From IMG/VR virus record IMGVR_UViG_3300044516_001552, positions 1 through 26,685 of that record: a stretch of 26,685 nucleotides of DNA; one strand, 5' to 3'. The position numbers and the translations under genes were made by a program. Below are positions 13,188 to 19,018 of the stretch, piece after piece (the first letter of the stretch is position 1; the number at the start of each line of letters is the position of its first letter). The DNA comes from a virus. The notes under the pieces were generated by a model. It was not told where the DNA came from. It saw only the letters and a program-made list of their open reading frames with translations, and did no database searches.

Positions 13188-13217
13188 ATTAATCTACCGA
13201 CCGGTCGGTTAATTAAT
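13188..13217. promoter_or_regulatory. Long palindrome with ACCGACCGGTCGGT core (TetR-operator-like)
   Basis: The 14-bp core 13196-13209 is a perfect palindrome. The flanks ATTAAT and ATTAAT extend symmetry to 30 bp with only the two bases next to the core on each side unmatched. Cores with ACCGACCGGT are typical of TetR-family operators. It lies about 45 bp upstream of the -35 at 13264. Confidence 0.5.
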
Positions 13218-13222
13218 GCTTT

Positions 13223-13291
13223 GTTGCACGGATACAACGAAAGTGGTACGGTTTCTGTACTGGTTGCCGCTAGGTCTGGTGCCTGTATACT
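13223..13291 (+). promoter_or_regulatory. Island promoter unit 6 (palindrome one turn further upstream)
   Basis: GTTG-N8-CAAC 13223-13238, TTGCCG 13264-13269, 16-bp spacer ending CTGGTGCCTG, TATACT 13286-13291. The offset is 41 bp, 11 bp more than the usual 30. Confidence 0.72.
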
Positions 13292-13298
13292 TGGCAAC

Positions 13299-13514
13299 AT
13301 GTTGAACGAAGTAACCAACGAAGGAAAAGCGGTGTTGATTTTCATTGAGGAACAATTCGAAGCCATGGCTCTACTTGAGCAGGTTATTTCCAGCCTGCCT
13401 CGGCGAGATAATATCTTCGCTGGCAAGATGTTGGAACAATACAACAGGACCGGGCACTTGTCCGATAAACAATTCTCAATTGTTTTGGAGATAATCGAAA
13501 GGAGTGGAGTCTAA
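13299..13514 (+). CDS. Hypothetical helical protein (71 aa), possibly leaderless
   Basis: ATG 13299 lies exactly eight bases after the -10, at the predicted transcription start, and has no ribosome site. An in-frame GTG at 13332 preceded by AAGGAAAAG is the alternative start, giving 60 residues. The product is helical (IEEQFEAMALLEQVISSLPRRDNIFAGKMLEQYNRTG). No family recognised. It overlaps the next start (TAATG). Confidence 0.62.
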   Translation: MLNEVTNEGKAVLIFIEEQFEAMALLEQVISSLPRRDNIFAGKMLEQYNRTGHLSDKQFSIVLEIIERSGV

Positions 13515-13753
13515 TGAATTACCCTGTAACCTTTATGAATTTCGGTCCAATGCGGCGGAATTGTTCCTCTAATCTGATTTTCGAGCATATTCCCATCCAA
13601 TATCTGGATGAATTCAAGGCTCGGTATAAAGGTGCAGGGCTTCGGCTTCGTTGGCGTGGTCCCCGTAAGCATAGACTGGATCGGAGCCCTTTTCTGCGCC
13701 AGTTGGATTGTACTCGGGCGGATGCTGTATGCTTTTCGGTGTATCTTAGATAA
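13514..13753 (+). CDS. Hypothetical basic small protein (79 aa)
   Basis: TAATG coupled to the previous gene, with GGAG upstream. The C-terminal half (LRLRWRGPRKHRLDRSPFLRQLDCTRADAVCFSVYLR) resembles a short recurrent phage motif (RYRGPR ... LRxDAxxFxVY) that I remember without a function. N-terminal part unknown. Confidence 0.66.
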   Translation: MNYPVTFMNFGPMRRNCSSNLIFEHIPIQYLDEFKARYKGAGLRLRWRGPRKHRLDRSPFLRQLDCTRADAVCFSVYLR

Positions 13754-13762
13754 AGGCTGTTA

Positions 13763-13939
13763 ATGTATAAGGTCGGAATGCAGGTGCGGTATATCGGAAC
13801 TCAGGTGCAGTGTAAAGGCTCCGAATTCTGGATTGTCTCGGTGGCTGGAGATATACTAGAATTGTCCTTGGTGCCCGGTGGTGCTGGTTCATTCTACACC
13901 ACGGCGGGCTATGTTGTACCGATACAACAGGTTGGATGA
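13763..13939 (+). CDS. Small SH3-like phage protein (58 aa)
   Basis: ATG 13763 behind AAAGG, nine bases after the previous stop. Sequence MYKVGMQVRYIGTQVQCKG then EFWIVSVAGDILELSLVPGG is beta-rich, typical of small phage barrel proteins. Its last codons (GYVVPIQQ) encode the palindrome of the next promoter unit, so coding and control sequence overlap. Confidence 0.62.
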   Translation: MYKVGMQVRYIGTQVQCKGSEFWIVSVAGDILELSLVPGGAGSFYTTAGYVVPIQQVG

Positions 13940-13970
13940 TGGTTGCCAGCCTCGGTGGTACCTGTAAGAT
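13913..13970 (+). promoter_or_regulatory. Island promoter unit 7 (palindrome inside a gene)
   Basis: TGTTGT-N6-ACAACA 13912-13929 lies in the end of the 58-aa gene. TTGCCA 13943-13948, 16-bp spacer ending GGTGGTACCTG, TAAGAT 13965-13970. Offset 30 bp. Drives the Gp88-family gene. Confidence 0.78.
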
Positions 13971-14001
13971 ACCAACATTGAACGATTGATTGGAAAACAG
14001 A

Positions 14002-14751
14002 ATGAAACTTCTCTCGGTGGGTAATCCAAAGGTTCTCAAAGGTATGGATCAAGGTTATATGACCTACATCCTGCACTTGGCTCCTGCTAATGTCTCGGGT
14101 TATGAAACGTGCCCGAAACGGACTGAAGGTTGCACCTTGGCCTGCCTCAATACGGCTGGGCGTGGCGGCATGTTCCGTAAAGGCGAATCCACTAACGTGA
14201 TTCAGGAAGCCCGTAAGCGTAAGACTCGGTTTTTCTTCGAGAATCGGGCTGGCTTTCTGGATACCCTGGTGGCTGATATTGAACTGGCAATTAAACAATG
14301 CGCCAAAACTGGTTTTATTCCTGTCTTTCGTCTGAATGGCACCTCTGATATTGCATGGGAAAAGTACCCGGTGGTTCGTGGCGGTGTAATGTATGATAAT
14401 GTCTTCCTGGCTTTCCCGGAAGTTCAATTCTACGATTACACCAAAATCCTTGGGCGTAAGGTGTCAGCGATCACTAACTACCACCTGACCTTCTCGGCGG
14501 CTGATGGCAATGATACCGACGTGGTTCGTGCAATTGATGCTGGGATGAATGTGGCGGTTGTGTTCGGTGTGCCCAAGTCCAAACCTCTCCCGGTGGCGTA
14601 TCTGAACCGTGAGGTTTTCAACGGCGACGATTCTGACCTCCGCTTTCTTGACCCCAAAGGCGTGGTTGTCGGGCTCTATGCAAAAGGTAAAGCCAAAAAA
14701 GATACGACCGGTTTTGTCAAGTTTCCAACCTTTTTGATGAAGGTGGCCTAA
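14002..14751 (+). CDS. Gp88-family phage protein
   Basis: A 249-residue protein from ATG 14002 behind TTGGAAAAC; the TTG at 13990 is a poorer start. MKLLSVGNPKVLKG ... YILHLAPANVSGYETCPKRTEGCTLACLNTAGRG matches the Gp88 family I recall from many phages. Three cysteines (C37, C44, C48) are close enough to bind a metal or cluster. A later region contains repeated aromatic and aspartate motifs (RLNGTSDIAWE, NYHLTFSAADGND). No enzymatic function has been established to my knowledge. It is the longest gene in the first half of the island. Confidence 0.78.
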   Translation: MKLLSVGNPKVLKGMDQGYMTYILHLAPANVSGYETCPKRTEGCTLACLNTAGRGGMFRKGESTNVIQEARKRKTRFFFENRAGFLDTLVADIELAIKQCAKTGFIPVFRLNGTSDIAWEKYPVVRGGVMYDNVFLAFPEVQFYDYTKILGRKVSAITNYHLTFSAADGNDTDVVRAIDAGMNVAVVFGVPKSKPLPVAYLNREVFNGDDSDLRFLDPKGVVVGLYAKGKAKKDTTGFVKFPTFLMKVA

Positions 14752-14753
14752 TA

Positions 14754-14945
14754 ATGAACCGCCAAGTAAAAAAGTGGTCACCAACCGATCCTCGGCACTT
14801 TGAAGGTAAAACCATCAATGAATTGCAGGATAGGTTGGTCGATGCTGAACAATTTGCAAAGAACCATCCTCAATTCGAATATGGTTGGCACAATGAGTAC
14901 CGGCAGGAACTCAAAAGGCTAATCGCCGAAAAGATTGGAAAGTGA
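14754..14945 (+). CDS. Hypothetical small protein (63 aa)
   Basis: Two bases after the Gp88 stop. Charged helical protein (KTINELQDRLVDAEQFAKNHPQFEYGWHNEYRQELKRLIAEKIGK). No family recognised. Same operon as the Gp88 gene. Confidence 0.66.
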   Translation: MNRQVKKWSPTDPRHFEGKTINELQDRLVDAEQFAKNHPQFEYGWHNEYRQELKRLIAEKIGK

Positions 14946-14947
14946 CC

Positions 14948-15005
14948 GTTGCAGGAAAACAACAGAACCACAGATGGTTGCCATTCCCACCGGTACCTGT
15001 AGAAT
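14948..15005 (+). promoter_or_regulatory. Island promoter unit 8
   Basis: GTTG-N8-CAAC 14948-14963, two bases after the upstream stop. TTGCCA 14978-14983, 16-bp spacer ending ACCGGTACCTG, TAGAAT 15000-15005. Offset 30 bp. Confidence 0.8.
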
Positions 15006-15012
15006 TGTCTCC

Positions 15013-15213
15013 ATGATGAAAACAAACGAACGATACACGGTCCAAAAAGCATACGCTTCCACATTGGCTGGGCGACAGTATGCAATTTGGAATGTAATTG
15101 AAACCATCAAAGGTGTGGTGCATGTTATCGATACCTTCAGCCTGCGCCGTGATGCCAAATACTATGCCGGGCTCTGGAATTCGGAATCAGCCCGCAACGG
15201 ATTCTCCCATTAA
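15013..15213 (+). CDS. Hypothetical small protein (66 aa), apparently leaderless
   Basis: Two consecutive ATG codons at 15013 and 15016 sit at the predicted transcription start, eight bases after the -10, without a ribosome site. Product MMKTNERYTVQKAYASTLAGRQYAIWNVIETIKGVVHVIDTF... is a mixed alpha/beta small protein; no family recognised. Confidence 0.62.
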   Translation: MMKTNERYTVQKAYASTLAGRQYAIWNVIETIKGVVHVIDTFSLRRDAKYYAGLWNSESARNGFSH

Positions 15214-15226
15214 ATAAGGAAATATT

Positions 15227-15418
15227 ATGTTTGACCGTGAAAAAGCCATCGACGAATTGGCCAATGCTCTGAATGATGAATTCAATCAGGGATACCTCTC
15301 CTTTGATGATATAGTTATCAATGGATTCCGTGGGTTATCCTCAATGACGGATGAGGAACTTATGGCTGAATTGGAAGCCCGTGATATATCTTACCTGTTC
15401 GGAGAAACCCATGAATAA
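15227..15418 (+). CDS. Hypothetical acidic protein (63 aa)
   Basis: ATG 15227 behind AAGGA. Acidic and helical (DREKAIDELANALNDEFNQGYLSFDDIVINGFRGLSSMTDEELMAELEARDISYLF). The middle and end resemble small phage adaptor-like proteins. Function unknown. Overlaps the next gene by 8 bases. Confidence 0.66.
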   Translation: MFDREKAIDELANALNDEFNQGYLSFDDIVINGFRGLSSMTDEELMAELEARDISYLFGETHE

Positions 15419-15548
15419 ACACTTTCAACCAATTGTCGTACCAGTGCCCAAACCAGCATGCCGGACACCCATCAAGCCGGCGGTAAAGCATACGGTCCGC
15501 ACCGAATACACTCGCAAACCCAAACACAAAGGAAAGGTATCAGAATGA
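15411..15548 (+). CDS. Hypothetical basic proline-rich small protein (45 aa)
   Basis: ATG 15411 follows GGAG and overlaps the previous stop; ends in the ATGA overlap with the next gene. Rich in proline and lysine (VPVPKPACRTPIKPAVKHTV ... KPKHKGK), probably disordered. Coupling on both sides supports it. Confidence 0.58.
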   Translation: MNKHFQPIVVPVPKPACRTPIKPAVKHTVRTEYTRKPKHKGKVSE

Positions 15549-15772
15549 AGTCCTATATTGTACTCTACCGCATCGAGTCGATTATGTCCCCCGTGGATGC
15601 ACCGTATGGCTTCCAATGCTGGGCGGAAGATACTGAACACGCCGAGGAACAATGCATGAATGCATACCCGGATGGCGAGGTTGTATGGGTCGCCCTTGGC
15701 GGTGAGAATGAAAGCGATTATGATTATGCATTGTCGGATTATTGGGATATTCTAGAGGATTGCGGAAAATAA
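15545..15772 (+). CDS. Hypothetical acidic protein (75 aa)
   Basis: ATG 15545 with AAAGG upstream and ATGA overlap; an upstream frame opening is a shadow of the previous gene. MKSYIVLYRIESIMSPVDAPYGFQCWAEDTEHAEEQC ... looks like a small alpha/beta phage protein with strands that start the domain and an acidic tail. No function known. Confidence 0.67.
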   Translation: MKSYIVLYRIESIMSPVDAPYGFQCWAEDTEHAEEQCMNAYPDGEVVWVALGGENESDYDYALSDYWDILEDCGK

Positions 15773-15960
15773 TGATACACTCTACCAACACCAAAAATCC
15801 TATCGATTTTCCAAAAAAGGAAATTCAGGTCCCTACCGACGACGGTATCGGCTGGGCTGATATTCGATTGATGGCTGGTGAAGGTAAACTGACACAAAAG
15901 ACCATCCAACAAGCCATTGATGTTATTCGTAAACAACGGAAACAACGGAGTAAACAATGA
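15772..15960 (+). CDS. Hypothetical small protein (62 aa)
   Basis: TAATG coupled. Product MIHSTNTKNPIDFPKKEIQVPTDDGIGWADIRLMAGEGKLTQKTIQQAIDVIRKQRKQRSKQ: a short beta segment and a basic C-terminal helix. No family recognised. Confidence 0.64.
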   Translation: MIHSTNTKNPIDFPKKEIQVPTDDGIGWADIRLMAGEGKLTQKTIQQAIDVIRKQRKQRSKQ

Positions 15961-16166
15961 ACCAACGCGACCTTGAAAACCTGGAATTCCTTCGTTCCCT
16001 CACCCCCGCAGCCCTTGAAAATTGGTTCTCACAAGCCGATGAAGATGACAAGGAATATGCGGCTGAACTTCTGGACGCATGGGAAAAGGAACTGGATGAA
16101 TTGATGATGGAAGCCGCCGAGGTGATCGAAGTCAATATTCGCCCCTCTGGTGTGACCCTCCACTGA
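15957..16166 (+). CDS. Hypothetical acidic helical protein (69 aa)
   Basis: ATGA coupled, with CGGAG upstream. Strongly acidic (SQADEDDKEYAAELLDAWEKELDELMMEAAEVIEVNI). Such small acidic proteins are sometimes DNA mimics, but nothing specific supports that. Last gene of its operon; the next palindrome starts two bases after its stop. Confidence 0.66.
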   Translation: MNQRDLENLEFLRSLTPAALENWFSQADEDDKEYAAELLDAWEKELDELMMEAAEVIEVNIRPSGVTLH

Positions 16167-16168
16167 TT

Positions 16169-16226
16169 GTTGCAGGAAAACAACAGAACCATGGATGGTT
16201 GCCATCCTCACCGGCACCTGTAGAAT
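16169..16226 (+). promoter_or_regulatory. Island promoter unit 9
   Basis: GTTG-N8-CAAC 16169-16184, TTGCCA 16199-16204, 16-bp spacer ending ACCGGCACCTG, TAGAAT 16221-16226. Offset 30 bp. Nearly identical to unit 8 over the whole length. Confidence 0.8.
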
Positions 16227-16233
16227 TGCACTC

Positions 16234-16446
16234 ATGTTGAACGATAAAGGTAACACAATGTCTCCGATGCAATTTCTCAAAGCCGCGCAAGATTATGCGG
16301 AGTCAATTGGTGATGAATATTGGTTCGCCCAATATTACACCAAATTCCGTGAGAATCATGGTGTAGGTGAATCAGCCGAATACACCATCATCCTCCTGTA
16401 TGGCACCGATTGCCACCTTCTGAACAATCTAAAGGAAACCGCATGA
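16234..16446 (+). CDS. Hypothetical protein (70 aa)
   Basis: ATG 16234 is at the predicted transcription start; ATG 16258, in frame and preceded by AAAGGTAAC, is at least as likely and gives 62 residues (MSPMQFLKAAQDYAESIGDEYWFAQYYTKFRENHG...). Aromatic, mixed structure; no family recognised. Overlaps the next start by 4 bases. Confidence 0.62.
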   Translation: MLNDKGNTMSPMQFLKAAQDYAESIGDEYWFAQYYTKFRENHGVGESAEYTIILLYGTDCHLLNNLKETA

Positions 16447-16715
16447 AACCCGTGAAAACCATCAAATTCAAATTCTATACCGATCCTGGGCACGGCTGGC
16501 TCGCCGTGAAGCGTAAACTGGTCGACCAGTATATGGTAGGCGATGAGGTCACCTGTTATTCTTACATGAACGGCAAGACGGTCTATCTGGAAGAGGACTA
16601 CGATGCACCCCGATTCCTAGAGAAAATCAAAGCCGCTGGCTTTATCGTTGAAATCGAACACAAAAATTCCGCCACAAAAGACTCGCCGATCCGTCGGTAT
16701 GATTCCTTTCAATAA
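16443..16715 (+). CDS. Conserved small phage protein (90 aa)
   Basis: ATG 16443 behind AAAGGAAAC. The segment KFKFYTDPGHGWLAVKRKLV and the later GKTVYLEEDYDAPRFLEKIKAAG are highly characteristic of a widespread phage/prophage family that I recall as conserved hypothetical. Compact alpha/beta fold likely. Function unknown. Confidence 0.72.
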   Translation: MKPVKTIKFKFYTDPGHGWLAVKRKLVDQYMVGDEVTCYSYMNGKTVYLEEDYDAPRFLEKIKAAGFIVEIEHKNSATKDSPIRRYDSFQ

Positions 16716-16723
16716 ACAAAAAA

Positions 16724-17398
16724 ATGTCTACTGCCTGGCTTTTTCGAACTGGAATTTTACTTGCGGCTCCGGCTGTACTCTATTGGCAATATACGGATGT
16801 AAAAAAGGTTTTTTCAGAATTGAAGCGGGTGCATGAGGACCAACAAAGGCTCTATGATAATCAAGTCCAAATTGTAAAACAACAGGCGCAAATCGTTAAT
16901 GAATTAAAAGAATTACAAGCCCCACGGGCACCGCGCATTGAAACACCAATTTCGGTGCCGGCGCCGCCCTTGAAACCCCTTTCAATTGTAAAAACAAACC
17001 AAAAGGTTCCCTATAATTCCAATGACCTATTCTGTATGGCAAAGAATATTTACCATGAGGCGGCGCATGAGCCTATCATTGGTAGGTACGCCGTCGCGCA
17101 GGTAACACTAAACAGAAAAACCGATTCAAAATATCCAAAACGTATTTGTGAAGTGATATTGGATCTATTCCAATTCAGTTGGGCAAACGATAAGAAAATC
17201 CATTGGGTACAACCAAAAGGTCCCGCATGGGAAGAATCCAAACGTATTGCCCATGATGTTATCATCAATGGTTATCGGGTGCAGGGGCTTGAAAAGGGGC
17301 TTTTCTATCATGCCGATTATGTAAGCCCTAAATGGCGTGACAATAATGCCAAGATAACCCAAATTGGTCGCCACATTTTCTACAGCAAGGCTCTATAA
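16724..17398 (+). CDS. Membrane-anchored SleB-type cell-wall hydrolase
   Basis: A 224-residue protein. Residues about 5-21 form an N-terminal membrane segment. Residues 30-66 are glutamine-rich and coiled-coil-like, followed by a proline-rich linker (67-90). From about 100 the sequence matches the Hydrolase_2/SleB domain: LFCMAKNIYHEAAHEP with likely catalytic E112, GRYAVAQVTLNRK, FSWANDKK (about 151) and LFYHADYVSPKW. This family cleaves peptidoglycan. The anchor suggests a signal-anchor type lysin, or an enzyme tethered to the inner membrane. There is no good ribosome site, and the codons are more AT-rich than in neighbours. Alternative: a host-surface remodelling enzyme rather than the lysis endolysin. 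Confidence 0.83.
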   Translation: MSTAWLFRTGILLAAPAVLYWQYTDVKKVFSELKRVHEDQQRLYDNQVQIVKQQAQIVNELKELQAPRAPRIETPISVPAPPLKPLSIVKTNQKVPYNSNDLFCMAKNIYHEAAHEPIIGRYAVAQVTLNRKTDSKYPKRICEVILDLFQFSWANDKKIHWVQPKGPAWEESKRIAHDVIINGYRVQGLEKGLFYHADYVSPKWRDNNAKITQIGRHIFYSKAL

Positions 17399-17399
17399 T

Positions 17400-17457
17400 G
17401 TTGCGTAAAAACAACACAAGCACGGATGGTTGCCATCCCCACCGGCACCTGTAAGAT
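17400..17457 (+). promoter_or_regulatory. Island promoter unit 10
   Basis: GTTG-N8-CAAC 17400-17415, beginning two bases after the stop. TTGCCA 17430-17435, 16-bp spacer ending ACCGGCACCTG, TAAGAT 17452-17457. Offset 30 bp. Drives the AAA+ ATPase gene. Confidence 0.8.
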
Positions 17458-17490
17458 TGCATCTGTTCAATAACAATTCTGGAGTTCGAT

Positions 17491-18318
17491 ATGCCACGTG
17501 GCGTACCCAAAGCAGGTTTTCGTAAGACCAAAGCCGCAATTTCCCGTAAGACCGATGCCCTTATGACCAAGGCTGTAGAATCGCGGTTCTCGATCAATGA
17601 GCGGTTCGGCTTCGTGTCTGATATGATCGCCATGTTAGCCTCAGGCGATCAAGCCTCCGTGGTCGTGACAGGCCCTGGCGGGCTTGGCAAGTCCTTTACC
17701 GTCACCCAAGCCCTTACCGATGCTGGTATGGTCGACGTTTCGCTCCTTGATGAATTCGACATTGGCGACAAAATCAACACCAATACCTCTTTCCGTGTCA
17801 TCAAGGGTTACTCTACACCGAAGGGCTTGTACCGTACACTCTACGAAAACAAGGATGGCGTGGTAGTGTTCGATGACTGCGATTCCGTACTCAAGGATCC
17901 CGTATCGTTGAACCTGCTCAAAGGTGCATTGGACTCCTATGCTCGCCGTGTTATCTCATGGCGTGCAGACCTTCGTGATGAGGACCTGCCTCAGGCTTTC
18001 GAATTCAAAGGTCGCGTGGTCTTTATCTCAAACCTGCCCTCCGATGCTATGGATCAAGCCATTATCACCCGTTCAATGGCGGTTGACCTGTCAATGAATG
18101 AAACCCAGAAAATTGAGCGGATGCGTTATCTGCTCAGCCAAAAAGATTTCATGCCTGAATACAGTAAACAACACAAGGATGATGCCCTCAACCTTATCGA
18201 TATGTTAAAAGATAAGGTCAAAGAATTGTCTCTTCGTTCACTTATTCAGGCAACAAAAATCCGAAGTTCTGGTGGTGCTAAATGGAAGGATCTTTGTGAG
18301 TATGTCCTTTGCGGCTGA
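17491..18318 (+). CDS. AAA+ family P-loop ATPase
   Basis: A 275-residue protein from ATG 17491 behind GGAG. It begins MPRGVPKAGFRKTK, a basic tail. Walker A is GPGGLGKS (61-68), Walker B VVVFDD (124-129), sensor 1 asparagine N181 in VVFISN, and a likely arginine finger in ITRS (about R194). A helical C-terminal region follows. Other phages have similar single-domain ATPases of unknown use, in my recollection. No VWA gene is adjacent, unlike the CobS-type protein at 24968. Confidence 0.8.
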   Translation: MPRGVPKAGFRKTKAAISRKTDALMTKAVESRFSINERFGFVSDMIAMLASGDQASVVVTGPGGLGKSFTVTQALTDAGMVDVSLLDEFDIGDKINTNTSFRVIKGYSTPKGLYRTLYENKDGVVVFDDCDSVLKDPVSLNLLKGALDSYARRVISWRADLRDEDLPQAFEFKGRVVFISNLPSDAMDQAIITRSMAVDLSMNETQKIERMRYLLSQKDFMPEYSKQHKDDALNLIDMLKDKVKELSLRSLIQATKIRSSGGAKWKDLCEYVLCG

Positions 18319-18352
18319 GGTGCCAATTTCTCATATCTTCAAAGGATCAACC

Positions 18353-18613
18353 ATGACCAATCCTGAAATTCAGAACCACCTGTACCAATGGGCATGCGCC
18401 AAGGGCTTTGATGCACCTTATGGCGTACTGACCGGGTCCGCAACCAGTCGGAACGGGCGTAGGCACTTTACTGTTACCTTTGGGCGCGCAAGGACTTTGG
18501 ACGCAACGGTTGAAGTCTATGGTCCAACCTTCCTGCGTCTCCGCACCTCCAGCCATGGAAATGAGATATTCCGCGACCTACCTAGCCTCATGGCTAGATT
18601 GGAGACCCTATGA
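18353..18613 (+). CDS. Hypothetical protein (86 aa)
   Basis: ATG 18353 behind AAAGGATCAACC. Beta-rich middle (HFTVTFGRARTLDATVEVYGPTFLRLRTSSHG). No family recognised. Overlaps the next gene by 4 bases. Confidence 0.67.
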   Translation: MTNPEIQNHLYQWACAKGFDAPYGVLTGSATSRNGRRHFTVTFGRARTLDATVEVYGPTFLRLRTSSHGNEIFRDLPSLMARLETL

Positions 18614-18885
18614 AGATTGTAATTAACCAATGCCATGGCGGCTTCGGGCTCTCCGATGAAGCCATGGAGCGTTATGTCAAGGAGTCTGGTACCACACCAG
18701 CTGGGACCTGGGACATTGCCAGGGACGATCCTACACTGGTCAGGATCGTGGAGGAGATGGGTTCCAATGCTTTCACCAAGTTCTCCGACCTCAAGGTGGT
18801 GGAAGTGCCGGACGGTGTGAGGTGGTTCATACAGGAGTATGATGGGCTGGAATGGGTAGCAGAGGCCCATCGGACGTGGCGATAG
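18610..18885 (+). CDS. Widespread small phage protein (91 aa)
   Basis: ATGA coupled, with GGAG upstream. MKIVINQCHGGFGLSDEAMERY, then RDDPTLVRIVEEMG, LKVVEVPDGVRWFIQEYDGLEWVAEAHRTW: I recognise this as a very common conserved phage/prophage protein of unknown function. The arrangement of strands and the acidic EYDG loop are well kept. Confidence 0.78.
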   Translation: MKIVINQCHGGFGLSDEAMERYVKESGTTPAGTWDIARDDPTLVRIVEEMGSNAFTKFSDLKVVEVPDGVRWFIQEYDGLEWVAEAHRTWR

Positions 18886-18900
18886 GACCACCTCCAGGGC

Positions 18901-18942
18901 GCTCCAGGGGAGCAGGGAAGGTCCTAGCATGGGCAGGACCTT
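18901..18942 (+). terminator. Two stem-loops after the AAA+ operon, possible terminator
   Basis: GCTCC-AGG-GGAGC (18901-18913) is followed by AAGGTCCT (18918-18925)/AGGACCTT (18935-18942) with a 9-base loop. Only TTTC follows, so it is not a textbook intrinsic terminator. The 227-bp gap 18886-19112 otherwise holds only palindromes and a promoter. Confidence 0.4.
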
Positions 18943-18980
18943 TCAGCGCGTCCTGGGCGGTCCTGGCGCTTCGCCATTCC

Positions 18981-19015
18981 GTTGTATCGGTACAACACTG
19001 TCGCGTTGGAACAAC
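18981..19015. promoter_or_regulatory. Extra palindromes upstream of unit 11
   Basis: GTTG-N8-CAAC at 18981-18996 is a full copy of the island palindrome without its own core promoter. GTTG-N3-CAAC at 19005-19015 is a shortened variant. Together with the unit 11 palindrome they make a cluster of three in 54 bp. Confidence 0.55.
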
Positions 19016-19018
19016 ACT

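Larger units (their letters stand above)
12774..13298. other. 525-bp intergenic region packed with palindromes and short repeats
   Basis: No convincing gene on either strand; the open frames here have no ribosome site and unlikely compositions. It contains the core of promoter unit 5, leader B, two promoterless GTTG-N8-CAAC palindromes, two short direct-repeat pairs, a Fur-box-like site, a TetR-operator-like palindrome, and promoter unit 6. It looks like a regulatory hub; an origin of replication cannot be excluded. Confidence 0.55.

Noticed and set aside
12731-13192. Open frames on both strands in the 12.7-13.2 kb gap (for example 12953-13192 on +)
   Set aside because: They lack ribosome sites, cross the palindromes and promoter elements, and have unlikely amino-acid compositions; treated as chance frames in GC-rich non-coding DNA.
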